From Rikenellaceae bacterium (GTDB taxonomy: Bacteria; Bacteroidota; Bacteroidia; Bacteroidales; Rikenellaceae), in the NCBI GenBank assembly GCA_017936385.1, contig JAGBFQ010000026.1:1-64000 (forward strand): a stretch of 64,000 nt of DNA, read 5' to 3'. The notes under the pieces were generated by a model that was given only the letters and a program-made list of their open reading frames with translations, searched no databases and was not told where the DNA came from. The first letter of the stretch is position 1, and each line of letters starts with the position of its first letter. Below are positions 52,947-62,269 of the stretch, one piece after another. The translations under genes and the position numbers were made by a program.

Positions 52947-52978
52947 ATCGGCTCTTGCAACTATTTGCAAGAGCCGAT
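52947..52978. terminator. Hairpin 2, bidirectional
   Basis: A perfect 14-bp stem (52947-52960 with 52965-52978), 4-nt loop, then ATTTATT. It probably ends transcripts from both sides. Confidence 0.75.
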
Positions 52979-53006
52979 ATTTATTGTGACTTTAGGAACG
53001 AATATT

Positions 53007-54014
53007 CTAATGTGTGGAAACGCTCTCGAGGACCGGGCGTATGAAGAACTTTCTGCCCGAGGTCTCTTCTGCCGAGAGTATCGATAGTGTACACTTCAAG
53101 TCACCGTCGGTGGTCTTTTCTTCGCCGTAGGAATATACAAGGGCTTGGCCTCCAACAAGCCAAATGCCCATCTCGTCACCCGGCTTTTCCGGTTTGGGGA
53201 ATCGAAGCGACGCATTCTCATTGCCCACCATGACGTATTCCTCGCCTTTTGAATTCTTATGAGTAAGCGATACGCAGTTATCAATCAATTTTTGGGCCTG
53301 CTCCGCAGTTGGCATGGTGTATTCCAGTCCATAATAGATTTTGCCGAAGTCCAAATTTGACCGAGGGAAGAGCTTATTGTTATCAACATTTTCGTAAGCC
53401 CATGATGCACCGTTTTCTATTCCTAAATTTAGTGCGGTGTATGATGTTCCGTAGATGCAGTCTATCTCGTACAATTTCTCGTTTTGGCGGTTGTCCATAG
53501 GTGCCAATGACATGCGCCATTGTCCCTTGTTGATGTCAACCGTCTGCCAATCATCGGCCGATGCGTCGTATAATGAGATATGGTCGATTCCGAAAAGGCT
53601 CACATCGACAAAATGACATTCGTACACATCCTTTCCATCGAAGTTTTTGGTGCCGTATATAAGCGGTTTGTCAAACTTCATCAAGCCGCTGTTTTTGTCA
53701 TACGTATATGTTGTGGTTCTCCAACCTCCGCTCGGAAAGACGAACGTTATGGAGTTGCCTTCGAATATGACATCTGTAACAGCCGATTCATCATAATCCT
53801 CGCCCTCAACCAGTGTGACATGGAAGTCGCCCAACTCCTGATATCCTTTGGGTATAGTGAATCCGGCCGTACCCCAATAGGTTTCCTCGAGAATCTTTTG
53901 CACCTTCTTGTCGGTGGGGTTTGTATTTTTCTTGTTACCATTTTGCAGGACGTCCAAAAGGCCTGAACATGCGGTCAGCAATAATGTCAATGGGATGATG
54001 AAAATTTTCTTCAT
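53007..54014 (-). CDS. Lipoprotein, unknown function
   Basis: Start set at 54014 (MKKIFIIPLTLLLTAC, Cys16), since the longer frame upstream has no signal-like sequence. The protein is 335 aa. After LLDVLQNGNKKN there is a mostly beta body (DEMGIWLVGGQALVYSYG near the C-terminus). No family is recognised. It is convergent with the fimbrillin operon and alone on its strand here. It may be a structural or carbohydrate-related surface lipoprotein; this is not supported further. Confidence 0.65.
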   Translation of the reverse strand: MKKIFIIPLTLLLTACSGLLDVLQNGNKKNTNPTDKKVQKILEETYWGTAGFTIPKGYQELGDFHVTLVEGEDYDESAVTDVIFEGNSITFVFPSGGWRTTTYTYDKNSGLMKFDKPLIYGTKNFDGKDVYECHFVDVSLFGIDHISLYDASADDWQTVDINKGQWRMSLAPMDNRQNEKLYEIDCIYGTSYTALNLGIENGASWAYENVDNNKLFPRSNLDFGKIYYGLEYTMPTAEQAQKLIDNCVSLTHKNSKGEEYVMVGNENASLRFPKPEKPGDEMGIWLVGGQALVYSYGEEKTTDGDLKCTLSILSAEETSGRKFFIRPVLESVSTH

Positions 54015-54146
54015 AATCAAGAGTCTTAGGTGACTATTAAAGAAGAAGGTCCTTGGCAACCTTTGCTGCGAGGCTCTCTCAATCAAAGATTTATTGTGAG
54101 AATCTCAGGTCAAGCGGTTCCCAAGAACCTTCTTTGTGTATAGTGT

Positions 54147-55388
54147 TTACTCGGCGAACGAGTGGATGACTACGCCCGAGCGCAATTTCGGCTCAAACCA
54201 AGTGGTTTTGGGCGGCATGATATTGCCCGTATCGGCGATGTCGATGAGTTGTTGCATCGAAACGGGGTAGAGCGCAAAGGCCACAGCCATCTCGCCACTA
54301 TCAACCCTACGCGAGAGTTCACCCAGACCACGGATACCACCCACGAAGTCAATTCGTTTGTCGGTGCGCAGGTCTTTGATGCCCAATATTTTGTCCAATA
54401 CCAAATTCGACAACACCGTAACGTCCAATACGCCAATGGGGTCGCTGTCGTTGTAGGTGCCCGGTTTGGCGGTCATGCTGTACCATTTGCCACCCAGGTA
54501 CATTGCAAAGTTGTGCAACGCGGCGGGGGTGTATATTTCCGTACCCATCTCCTCGACATCGAAATCAACCTTCAGGGCCTCGATAAGCTCGGCCTCCGAG
54601 AGTCCGTTGAGGTCTTTGACCACGCGGTTGTAGTCGATGATTTTGAGTTGGTTGTCGGGGAATATTACCGACAGGAAATAGCAATACTCCTCGGTGCCCG
54701 TATGGTTAGGGTTGTTGCGTTTGCACTCTTGTCCTACGAGGGCCGCTGCGGCGGTGCGATGGTGGCCGTCGGCAACGTAGAGCGCAGGAATCGACTCAAA
54801 GATGGCGGTAATGCGGTTGATGGTTGCCTGGTCTTCGATTTTCCAGAACGTGTGTCCGAAACCGTCGGCCGCTGTAAAATCATATTCGGGCTGGCCGGCC
54901 ACAACCTCGGCAACAAGCGCGTCCATATCCTCGCGTGCAGGGTAGGCGAAAAACACAGGTTCGATGTTTGCTTTTTGGTTGCGGACGTGAATCATGCGGT
55001 CCTCCTCTTTGTCTTTGCGGGTGAGCTCATGTTTTTTGATGCGTCCCTCCAAGTAGTCCTCGAAGTGGCAGCAGGCCACAAGACCGTATTGAGTGCGGCC
55101 ATCCATCGTTTGTGCATAGATGTAGTAACACTCTTGCTCGTCTTGTACCAGCCAACCTTTTTCTCTCCATGCAGCGAAGTTCTCGACAGCTTTGGCGTAA
55201 ACCTCCTCGGAGTGTTCGTCAGCTATGGGGTCGAAGTCGATTTCGGGTTTGATGATGTGTAGCAGCGAGCGTTCGGTTGCTTCGGCTTTGGCCTCGGCAG
55301 AGTTCAGAACGTCGTAGGGGCGCGAAGCCACCTCGGCGGCGTATTCACGCGGTGGGCGAATACCCTTAAATGCTTTAATCTTTACCAT
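54147..55388 (-). CDS. DUF1015 family protein
   Basis: A 413-aa cytosolic protein of the DUF1015 family, complete length. Conserved features are IRPPREYAAEVASRPYDVL at the N-terminus, RKDKEEDRMIHV in the middle and the ADGHHRTAAA motif near residue 205. The family is often next to serine biosynthesis genes in Bacteroidota, as here (9 bases after serA). Its activity is not established. It is the last gene of the serC-serA-DUF1015 operon. Confidence 0.9.
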   Translation of the reverse strand: MVKIKAFKGIRPPREYAAEVASRPYDVLNSAEAKAEATERSLLHIIKPEIDFDPIADEHSEEVYAKAVENFAAWREKGWLVQDEQECYYIYAQTMDGRTQYGLVACCHFEDYLEGRIKKHELTRKDKEEDRMIHVRNQKANIEPVFFAYPAREDMDALVAEVVAGQPEYDFTAADGFGHTFWKIEDQATINRITAIFESIPALYVADGHHRTAAAALVGQECKRNNPNHTGTEEYCYFLSVIFPDNQLKIIDYNRVVKDLNGLSEAELIEALKVDFDVEEMGTEIYTPAALHNFAMYLGGKWYSMTAKPGTYNDSDPIGVLDVTVLSNLVLDKILGIKDLRTDKRIDFVGGIRGLGELSRRVDSGEMAVAFALYPVSMQQLIDIADTGNIMPPKTTWFEPKLRSGVVIHSFAE

Positions 55389-55397
55389 GTGCGCGGT

Positions 55398-56321
55398 CTA
55401 TTTATTAACTTGGAACTTGGTAACTCCGTCACGCAGGTAGCCCACAGCTTGGCGTGCAGCGGCCAGACCTGCATTTATATTGGCTTCGGCGGTTTCGGCA
55501 CCCATCTTCTTGGGGGTTCCGAACACGCGTTTGCCAAACTTCTCGTTCAGCTCGGCTTGTGAGTCGGCTGCCACGTCGGTGGCGTATTTCATATCCTCAC
55601 GTTCTTCGAGAAGTTTCATTAAACCGGCCTCATCGATAACCTCCTTGCGGGCGGTGTTGATGACAGTTGCCCCCTGCGGCATACGGTTGAGCAGTTCGTA
55701 TCCGATGCTGCCCTTGGTTTGGGGTGTTGCGGGGATGTGAATCGACACGTAATCCGACGATGCGTAGAGTTCCTCTACGCTGTCGACCTTGCACACGCCC
55801 TCGGCCTCGAAGTAGGCCGCGTCCGTAATGAACGGGTCGTAAGCCGACACCACCATGCCCAAAGCCTTGCCACATGCACCCACCAGGCGGCCAACGTTGC
55901 CATAGGCGTGGATACCCAGACGTTTGCCTTTCAACTCTCGGCCTGTGCCGGGGGTATATTGGTTGCGGGCCATCATAATCATCATACCTATTGCCAGTTC
56001 GGCCACAGCGTTTGAATTTTGTCCGGGGGTGTTCATAACCACGATTCCGCGAGCCGTGCAGGCAGCCAAATCGACATTGTCGTAACCTGCGCCTGCGCGA
56101 ACCACGATTTTGAGGTTTTTGGCTGCATCCACCACCTCGGGCGTAACCTTATCGCTACGGATGATGAGTCCGTCAACGTCGGCCACAGCCTCCAACAATT
56201 GCGCTTTGTCGGTATATTTCTCAAGCATTACGAGCTCATAGCCGGCTTCGGCCACTATTTCTTGAATTCCCTCCACGGCCTTGCGTGCAAAGGGTTTTTC
56301 GGTAGCTACAAGAATTTTCAT
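55398..56321 (-). CDS. serA: D-3-phosphoglycerate dehydrogenase, short form
   Basis: Oxidises 3-phosphoglycerate to 3-phosphohydroxypyruvate with NAD, the first committed step of serine synthesis. A 307-aa form without the C-terminal ACT regulatory domain. Visible motifs are GYDNVDLAACTARGIVV, NAVAELAIGMMIMMAR and the nucleotide-binding YGNVGRLVG near residue 148, then TARKEVIDEAGL. It lies 9 bases after serC and shares its promoter. Confidence 0.93.
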   Translation of the reverse strand: MKILVATEKPFARKAVEGIQEIVAEAGYELVMLEKYTDKAQLLEAVADVDGLIIRSDKVTPEVVDAAKNLKIVVRAGAGYDNVDLAACTARGIVVMNTPGQNSNAVAELAIGMMIMMARNQYTPGTGRELKGKRLGIHAYGNVGRLVGACGKALGMVVSAYDPFITDAAYFEAEGVCKVDSVEELYASSDYVSIHIPATPQTKGSIGYELLNRMPQGATVINTARKEVIDEAGLMKLLEEREDMKYATDVAADSQAELNEKFGKRVFGTPKKMGAETAEANINAGLAAARQAVGYLRDGVTKFQVNK

Positions 56322-56330
56322 AGTCGTGGA

Positions 56331-57404
56331 TTATTTTACGTTAGCAGCCTCGAACTCTTCCATGCATGCCACCAGCGCTTGAACGCTCTCGAGCGGCAGT
56401 GCGTTGTAGCACGATGCGCGGAAACCACCCACCAAACGGTGACCCTTGATTCCGACCATGCCTTTGGATTTTGCGAACTCCATGAATGCGGGAGCCAACT
56501 CTTCGTAACCCTCCTCCATAACGAAACAGATGTTCATCAGTGAGCGGTCCTCCTTGGCTACCGTTCCGCGGAAAATCTTGCTGCGGTCGATGGCGTCGTA
56601 CAACAGACCGGCCTTCTCGACGTTGCGGCGATAAATCTCATCCACACCACCGATGCTCTTGAGCCACTTCAATGTTTCGTTCATCACGTAGATGGGGAAC
56701 ACGGGAGGGGTGTTGTACATCGAGCCATTGTCGACGTGTGTGTTGACATTCACCATAGCGGGCAGTGTGCGAACCACCTTTTGCAACATATCGTCGCGCA
56801 CAATCACGAACGATACACCTGCGGGTGCCAGGTTTTTTTGTGCACCGCCATATATTACGGCATATTTGCTGACATCCACCGGTCGGCTCAGAATGTCGCT
56901 ACTCATGTCGGCAATCAGAGGTACGGGCGAATCAATGTCGTTTTTGTACTCTGTACCATAGATTGTGTTATTGGTGCATATATAAAGGTAATCAATGTCG
57001 GTGGGAATATCGAAACCTTTGGGGATGTACGAGAAGTTTTTGTCCTCGGACGAGGCTACCACCTCGACTTCGCCAAAGAGTTTAGCCTCTTTGATAGCCT
57101 TTTTGGTCCACACGCCGGTGTTGACATATCCGGCTTTTTTACCCAGGAAGTTGGCGGGCATGTGGAAGAATTGAGTACTTGCACCACCACCTACGAAGAA
57201 TATTTGATAGTTGTCGGGGATGTTGAGCAGCTCACGAAATAGATTGCGGGCACTGTTCAACACTGCTTCGAATTCGGGAGTACGGTGCGAAATGCTGAGT
57301 AACGACAATCCGCTGCCGTCAAAGTTTAGAATGGCCTTTGCTGCATTTTCGAGTACCACGTCGGGAAGAATCGAAGGTCCGGCGTTGAAATTGTGTTTTT
57401 TCAT
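56331..57404 (-). CDS. serC: Phosphoserine aminotransferase
   Basis: A PLP enzyme converting 3-phosphohydroxypyruvate and glutamate to phosphoserine (also used in pyridoxal phosphate synthesis). 357 aa, the family length. N-terminus [16 protein letters not shown]-binding Lys in [12 protein letters not shown] near residue 200, and [17 protein letters not shown] at the C-terminus. It is the first gene of the serC-serA-DUF1015 operon. Confidence 0.96.
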   Translation of the reverse strand: MKKHNFNAGPSILPDVVLENAAKAILNFDGSGLSLLSISHRTPEFEAVLNSARNLFRELLNIPDNYQIFFVGGGASTQFFHMPANFLGKKAGYVNTGVWTKKAIKEAKLFGEVEVVASSEDKNFSYIPKGFDIPTDIDYLYICTNNTIYGTEYKNDIDSPVPLIADMSSDILSRPVDVSKYAVIYGGAQKNLAPAGVSFVIVRDDMLQKVVRTLPAMVNVNTHVDNGSMYNTPPVFPIYVMNETLKWLKSIGGVDEIYRRNVEKAGLLYDAIDRSKIFRGTVAKEDRSLMNICFVMEEGYEELAPAFMEFAKSKGMVGIKGHRLVGGFRASCYNALPLESVQALVACMEEFEAANVK

Positions 57405-57450
57405 GGTTGTTATGTGTTAAAGGTTTGTTTTTGTAGTTCTCAATATGTTA

Positions 57451-57458
57451 CAAATATA
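57451..57458 (-). promoter_or_regulatory. -7 element of serC operon
   Basis: TATATTTG on the minus strand, 47 nt before the serC start. No clear -33. Confidence 0.45.
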
Positions 57459-57552
57459 ATGTTTTTTTTGTGAGATTGATTATCGGTGCTGTTATTTTTT
57501 TTACAAAAGTGCTATTTTGTGTCTGAATGTGCTGAATCTCGGCGAAAAAATG

Positions 57553-57560
57553 TATCTTTG
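57553..57560 (+). promoter_or_regulatory. -7 element of yicC
   Basis: TATCTTTG, 20 nt before the ATG at 57580. It supports that start over the ATG at 57517, which would be upstream of the promoter. Confidence 0.5.
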
Positions 57561-57579
57561 CATAAATTTGCATTTACCA

Positions 57580-58449
57580 ATGATAAAATCCATGACGGGT
57601 TTCGGCAAAGCGACCCGAACCCTTGATAACAAAAAAATAACCGTCGAGGTGCGCTCGCTCAATAGTAAACAACTCGACTTGAGTCTTAAATTGCCGGGCA
57701 AATATCGCTCACTGGAGTACGAAATCCGAACCCTTGCCGCCAAAGGAATTGTGCGCGGAAAGGCCGAAATCAGCGTCTTGGTCGAAACTACGGCGGTCGA
57801 AAGTTCGGCTACGGTCAACCGTGAGATGTTTGCTGCCTACTACCGACAGATTGTTGAGGCGCAACAGGCCGCAGGAATTACCGAAAACGGCAATCTGACC
57901 GAAATAATTATGCGTATGCCCGATGTGGTGAGTCAAGAGGTGGCTACCATTTCGGAGGAGGAACACACGGCGATTTTGGCTTGTGTCGAAGATGCTATTG
58001 CCGAGTTCGATGCTTTCCGTGTTCAGGAGGGTGCTGTGCTGATTGCTGACCTGCTGGCAAGGGTTGACTTAATTGAGGGCTATAAGGTTGCGGTTGAACC
58101 TTATGAGCAGAGCCGTATCGAAACCATCCGTACGCGAATCAACGACAACCTTGCAAAGTTGGCGGCAACGCCCGATAATAATCGTTTTGAGCAGGAGCTT
58201 ATATTCTATCTCGAAAAACTCGATATTACCGAAGAGAAGGTGCGCCTTACCAATCACTGCAACTATTTCCGCGCCACAGCCGGAGAGGAGGAGCAGGTGG
58301 GACGTAAACTCGGATTCATAGCCCAAGAGATGGGCCGCGAGATTAATACCATGGGCTCGAAGGCCAATAATGCCGAGATTCAGATTCTTGTGGTTAAGAT
58401 GAAGGATGAGTTGGAGAAAATCAAAGAGCAGGTGCTTAATATATTGTAA
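57580..58449 (+). CDS. yicC: YicC family endoribonuclease-like protein
   Basis: A 289-aa protein starting MIKSMTGFGKATRTL, the family's invariant N-terminus. Continues with EVRSLNSKQLDLSLKLP and the C-terminal EMGREINTMGSKANN. Family members have been linked to RNA cleavage and stationary-phase survival. Twelve bases upstream of gmk, as in many bacteria. The first gene of a plus-strand housekeeping operon. Confidence 0.93.
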   Translation: MIKSMTGFGKATRTLDNKKITVEVRSLNSKQLDLSLKLPGKYRSLEYEIRTLAAKGIVRGKAEISVLVETTAVESSATVNREMFAAYYRQIVEAQQAAGITENGNLTEIIMRMPDVVSQEVATISEEEHTAILACVEDAIAEFDAFRVQEGAVLIADLLARVDLIEGYKVAVEPYEQSRIETIRTRINDNLAKLAATPDNNRFEQELIFYLEKLDITEEKVRLTNHCNYFRATAGEEEQVGRKLGFIAQEMGREINTMGSKANNAEIQILVVKMKDELEKIKEQVLNIL

Positions 58450-58461
58450 CTAACGGCGATT

Positions 58462-59025
58462 ATGGGAAAACTTGTGATTTTTTCGGCCCCGAGTGGCGCT
58501 GGTAAAAGCACCATCGTGGGTGCATTGCTGAAACTGTTTCCGGAGTTGGAGTTTTCGATTTCGGCTACCTCGCGCGCGCCGCGTGGGGCAGAACAACACG
58601 GCCGCGAATACTACTTTATGACGGCCGATGAGTTCCGCGCCAAGATTGAAAGCGACAGTTTCGTGGAGTGGGAGGAGGTCTACGCGGGTAGCTACTACGG
58701 TACGCTGCGTAGCGAGATGGACCGTATCTGGGGTCAAGGTCACGTTGTGGCATTCGACGTGGATGTAATGGGTGGTATTCGCCTTAAGGAGTTGTTTGGC
58801 GAACAAGCCTGTTCGGTGTTTGTTATGCCCCCTTCGGTCGAGGAACTCGAGCGCCGACTGGTGGGACGCGGAACCGATGCTCCCGAGGTGATAGCCAAAC
58901 GTGTGGCAAAGGCCGCAAGTGAAATCGAAAAAGCACCGCACTTCGACCACGTAGTGCTGAATGATGACCTGCAAAAGGCCATCGAACAAGCGGCTTCGAT
59001 TGTGCGTAACTTTATTGCCGAGTAG
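58462..59025 (+). CDS. gmk: Guanylate kinase
   Basis: Phosphorylates GMP to GDP with ATP. 187 aa. P-loop SAPSGAGKST (residues 8-17), GMP-binding region SATSRAPRGAEQHGREYYF, and LERRLVGRGTD in the lid region. Six bases upstream of nadD. Confidence 0.96.
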   Translation: MGKLVIFSAPSGAGKSTIVGALLKLFPELEFSISATSRAPRGAEQHGREYYFMTADEFRAKIESDSFVEWEEVYAGSYYGTLRSEMDRIWGQGHVVAFDVDVMGGIRLKELFGEQACSVFVMPPSVEELERRLVGRGTDAPEVIAKRVAKAASEIEKAPHFDHVVLNDDLQKAIEQAASIVRNFIAE

Positions 59026-59031
59026 TGAGCG

Positions 59032-59622
59032 ATGGGTAAACAGCGAGTAGCACTCTACTTCGGGTCGTTCAATCCGATTCATAACGGCCATATAGCCATC
59101 GCCGAACATGTGGTGGAGCAGGGCTTGTGTGATATGTTGGTGATGATTGTTTCGCCGCAGAATCCGCTTAAACAGGCGGCAGACCTTGCGCCCGACTTGG
59201 CCCGTTTCGAGATGGTCGAGATGGCATGCGCTGCGTCGAAATACCCCGTGCGGATTGTTCCCTCGGCCATCGAGTTCGTGTTGCCGCGACCCTCTTATAC
59301 GATAGACACGCTGCGTGCATTGGAGAAGGAGCGTGGCGACGATATGGAGTTCTCGGTGGTGATGGGAGGTGACTTGGCCGAACAACTGCCCCGATGGAAG
59401 GAGTGGGAAACTTTGCTGAAAAGTTATCCGATATACATGTACCCGCGTGGCGGCGTTATGTCGACCCCGTATCCCGAAATACGAATGTTGGAGGGGGCGC
59501 CCGACCTGCCATTCTCGTCAACCGATGTGCGCGAGAGATTGCGTCGTGGTGAGAGTGTTGAGGATATGGTGCCCGAGGCGGTGGCCAAATACATTGCCGA
59601 TAACGGACTATGGAAGAGTTGA
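59032..59622 (+). CDS. nadD: Nicotinate-nucleotide adenylyltransferase
   Basis: Adenylates nicotinate mononucleotide in NAD synthesis. 196 aa. Nucleotidyltransferase motif GSFNPIHNGHIAIAEH near residue 10, PSYTIDTLRAL in the middle, and FSSTDVRERLRRG near the C-terminus (the SST/S-x-x-x-R motif). It overlaps the next small ORF by 13 bases. Confidence 0.95.
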   Translation: MGKQRVALYFGSFNPIHNGHIAIAEHVVEQGLCDMLVMIVSPQNPLKQAADLAPDLARFEMVEMACAASKYPVRIVPSAIEFVLPRPSYTIDTLRALEKERGDDMEFSVVMGGDLAEQLPRWKEWETLLKSYPIYMYPRGGVMSTPYPEIRMLEGAPDLPFSSTDVRERLRRGESVEDMVPEAVAKYIADNGLWKS

Positions 59623-59786
59623 AACGACGGGCAGTCGAATTGCTGAGAGTGGGGGAGCGCGATAAGGCGCGTAATGTGTTTATGGAGATGTTGGAACGCG
59701 ACCCGCACGATGAGTTTGCCCGCCAGATGATACACTATATTGATTCGATATTTGAGTTCAGACACAAAGATATTTATAACCCGTGA
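59610..59786 (+). CDS. 58-aa TPR-like small protein
   Basis: MEELKRRAVELLRVGERDKA then RNVFMEMLERDPHDEFARQM and a short tail ending KDIYNP. It reads as one and a half TPR-like helical hairpins. It overlaps the nadD end by 13 bases and the DUF3109 start by 4 bases (GTGA), so it is a true, translationally coupled operon gene. No known function. Confidence 0.7.
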   Translation: MEELKRRAVELLRVGERDKARNVFMEMLERDPHDEFARQMIHYIDSIFEFRHKDIYNP

Positions 59787-60361
59787 TTGAAATTGATGAT
59801 AAGATTGTCAGTGTGGATATTCTGACAACCGATTTTCTGTGTGACGTTGCCCGTTGCAAGGGTATCTGTTGCGTTGAGGGTAATGCCGGCGCACCGCTCG
59901 AAATGGACGAGATGGAGGTGCTGGAGGAGTTATACCCCATCTACGAGAAATATATGACCACAGAGGGACGTGAAGCTATCGAACGCGACGGCTTTGCGGT
60001 GGTGGATGTTGACGGTGACCTTACAACGCCGCTGGTGAACGACGCCGAATGTGCGTATTCCTATAATGAGAATGGTGTGACGCTGTGTGCCATCGAGAAG
60101 GCCTACTTGGCGGGCGAGTGTTCGTGGCGTAAACCCATCTCGTGCCACTTGTACCCGATTCGTGTGGCCAAGTTCAGCAACGGAACTTATGGGTTGAATT
60201 TCCATCGTTGGAATGTCTGTGCGAGTGCTTTTGAGTGCGGTCGCAAGATGGGCGTTCCTGCCTATAAGATGCTCAAAGAGGCCATTACGCGTGCCTTTGG
60301 CGAGGAGTTTTATGAGGCTCTCGAGGCTGCCGAACAACATATCAAATCATACAAAGAGTAG
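59783..60361 (+). CDS. DUF3109 family protein (Cys-rich)
   Basis: A 192-aa protein with GTG start. The Cys pattern CDVARCKGICC near the N-terminus and CAIEKAYLAGECSWRKPISC near residue 110 fits the DUF3109 family and suggests a metal or iron-sulfur site, like YkgJ-type proteins. Four bases before ygiQ. Function unknown; conserved in Bacteroidota. Confidence 0.88.
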   Translation: MIEIDDKIVSVDILTTDFLCDVARCKGICCVEGNAGAPLEMDEMEVLEELYPIYEKYMTTEGREAIERDGFAVVDVDGDLTTPLVNDAECAYSYNENGVTLCAIEKAYLAGECSWRKPISCHLYPIRVAKFSNGTYGLNFHRWNVCASAFECGRKMGVPAYKMLKEAITRAFGEEFYEALEAAEQHIKSYKE

Positions 60362-60364
60362 TGT

Positions 60365-62152
60365 ATGGGGTGGCTTCCGACAACGGCAAAAGAGGTTAAG
60401 GCTCTGGGATGGGACTATATTGATGTAATTCTCATCTCGGGTGACGCTTATATCGACCACCCGTCGTTCGGAGTGGCGGTTATTGGCCGTATTTTGGAGG
60501 CCGAAGGCTATCGTGTGGCGGTGATTCCGCAACCGAATTGGAGGGACGACCTGAGGGACTTCAAGAAGTTGGGCGCACCACGCTTGTTTTTCGGTGTGTC
60601 GGCGGGCAGTATGGACTCGATGGTCAATCACTACACGGCCAATATCCGACTGCGTAGTGACGATGCCTATACCCCCGGAGGTAAGGCGGGTTTTCGCCCC
60701 GACTATGCGGTGACGGTCTATTCGCGCATCCTCAAAGAGCTTTATCCCAATGTGCCCGTGGTTGTTGGCGGTATCGAAGCGTCGTTGCGTCGCTTGACAC
60801 ACTACGACTATTGGTCGAATTCGCTCAAACCTTCGGTGTTGATTGATAGCGGTGCCGACCTGCTGATGTATGGTATGGGTGATAAATCTATTGTCGAGGT
60901 GGCAAAGGCTCTGCACAATGGATTTAATGCCAAATTGCTGCGTCGATTGCGTCAGGTGGCTTTTGTGGCCGATAGAGCGTATGTCGACCGCTTGAGTGAA
61001 GAGAGTACCCTGCGCCTGCACTCGTTCGAGGAGTGTGTGGCAAGCGGCAAGGCTTTCGGCGAAAATTTTAAATACATCGAGATAGAATCCAATTTGCGTG
61101 AACAAAACCGAACCATCGTCGAAGCGGTGGGTGACAGATATGTGGTGGTGACTCCGCCTTATACAGCGCTTACTGAGCAGGAAATCGACCATAGCTTTGA
61201 TTTGCCGTATATGCGTGCGCCACACCCGCGTTACAATGGCAAGGGCGATATTCCCGCTTGGGAGATGATTAAAAACTCGATTAATATACACCGCGGATGT
61301 TTCGGTGGTTGCAGTTTTTGTACAATCTCGGCTCATCAGGGCAAGTTCATTTCGTCGCGTAGCGAGGAGTCTATCCTGCGTGAGGTTCGACGACTCACGG
61401 AGATGCCCTACTTCCGAGGTAATATCTCGGACATCGGAGGCCCCTCGGCTAATATGTATCGTATGGGTGGCCGCGACACCTCGCTGTGTGATAAGTGTCG
61501 CCGCCCGTCGTGCCTGCATCCCAAACCGTGCCCCAATCTTAAGCGCGACCATAGCCACATTATAGAACTGTATCGCAAGATTACAGCTACGCCCGGCGTG
61601 CGCCACGCCTATATCGGCAGCGGAATCCGTTATGACCTTTTTGACGGTACAATCGACTACCTGCGTGAGGTGGTTACACGCCACACATCGGGACGACTTA
61701 AGGTTGCTCCCGAACACACCGAGGAGCACGTTTTGAAACTTATGCGTAAGCCTTCGTTCGATGGATTCGTGAAACTCAAACGCGACTTCGAACGTATCTG
61801 TTCGGATGCGGGGCTCAAGTATCAGGTTATTCCCTACTTTATTTCGAGTCACCCGGGATGCACCGAGCGAGATATGGCGCAGTTAGCCTCGAAAACCCGT
61901 TCGTTGGGTATGCGCCTGGAACAGGTGCAGGACCTTACACCCACGCCTATGACCTTGTCGTCGGTGATGTTCTGGACGGGCGAGAATCCCTATACGGGCG
62001 AGAAACTATATGTGGCACGTAATCAGGATGATAAACGTCGCCAGAAGAGCTACTTCTTTGATGGCCCGTCGAAACCGTCAGGCCAAACTCCACGACCTTC
62101 GCGCAAACCCTCGAATAAGGGTGGCGGAGTGCCCTCTAAGCGCAGAAAATAG
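60365..62152 (+). CDS. ygiQ: YgiQ family radical SAM protein
   Basis: A 595-aa protein with the radical SAM cluster motif HRGCFGGCSFCTISAHQG (Cys312, Cys316, Cys319) in the middle, an N-terminal B12-binding-like region (residues 20-110) and a basic C-terminus. Family-typical motifs are RYNGKGDIPAWEMI and LKVAPEHTEEHVLKLMRKP. The substrate is unknown. Confidence 0.93.
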   Translation: MGWLPTTAKEVKALGWDYIDVILISGDAYIDHPSFGVAVIGRILEAEGYRVAVIPQPNWRDDLRDFKKLGAPRLFFGVSAGSMDSMVNHYTANIRLRSDDAYTPGGKAGFRPDYAVTVYSRILKELYPNVPVVVGGIEASLRRLTHYDYWSNSLKPSVLIDSGADLLMYGMGDKSIVEVAKALHNGFNAKLLRRLRQVAFVADRAYVDRLSEESTLRLHSFEECVASGKAFGENFKYIEIESNLREQNRTIVEAVGDRYVVVTPPYTALTEQEIDHSFDLPYMRAPHPRYNGKGDIPAWEMIKNSINIHRGCFGGCSFCTISAHQGKFISSRSEESILREVRRLTEMPYFRGNISDIGGPSANMYRMGGRDTSLCDKCRRPSCLHPKPCPNLKRDHSHIIELYRKITATPGVRHAYIGSGIRYDLFDGTIDYLREVVTRHTSGRLKVAPEHTEEHVLKLMRKPSFDGFVKLKRDFERICSDAGLKYQVIPYFISSHPGCTERDMAQLASKTRSLGMRLEQVQDLTPTPMTLSSVMFWTGENPYTGEKLYVARNQDDKRRQKSYFFDGPSKPSGQTPRPSRKPSNKGGGVPSKRRK

Positions 62153-62269
62153 GGTTATTAACAATTGCGCACGGGGGGTGTCGAAAAGTGACGCAATAAA
62201 AAGAGTGCCAAATATTTCAACAGTCGGCGAAAATTTTGTATTTTCGCCTTGTTTTTCACACTTTAGGAT

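Noticed and set aside
60347-61852. 501-aa minus-strand ORF opposite ygiQ
   Set aside because: The plus strand encodes an unmistakable radical SAM protein; the antisense frame has no domain-like sequence.
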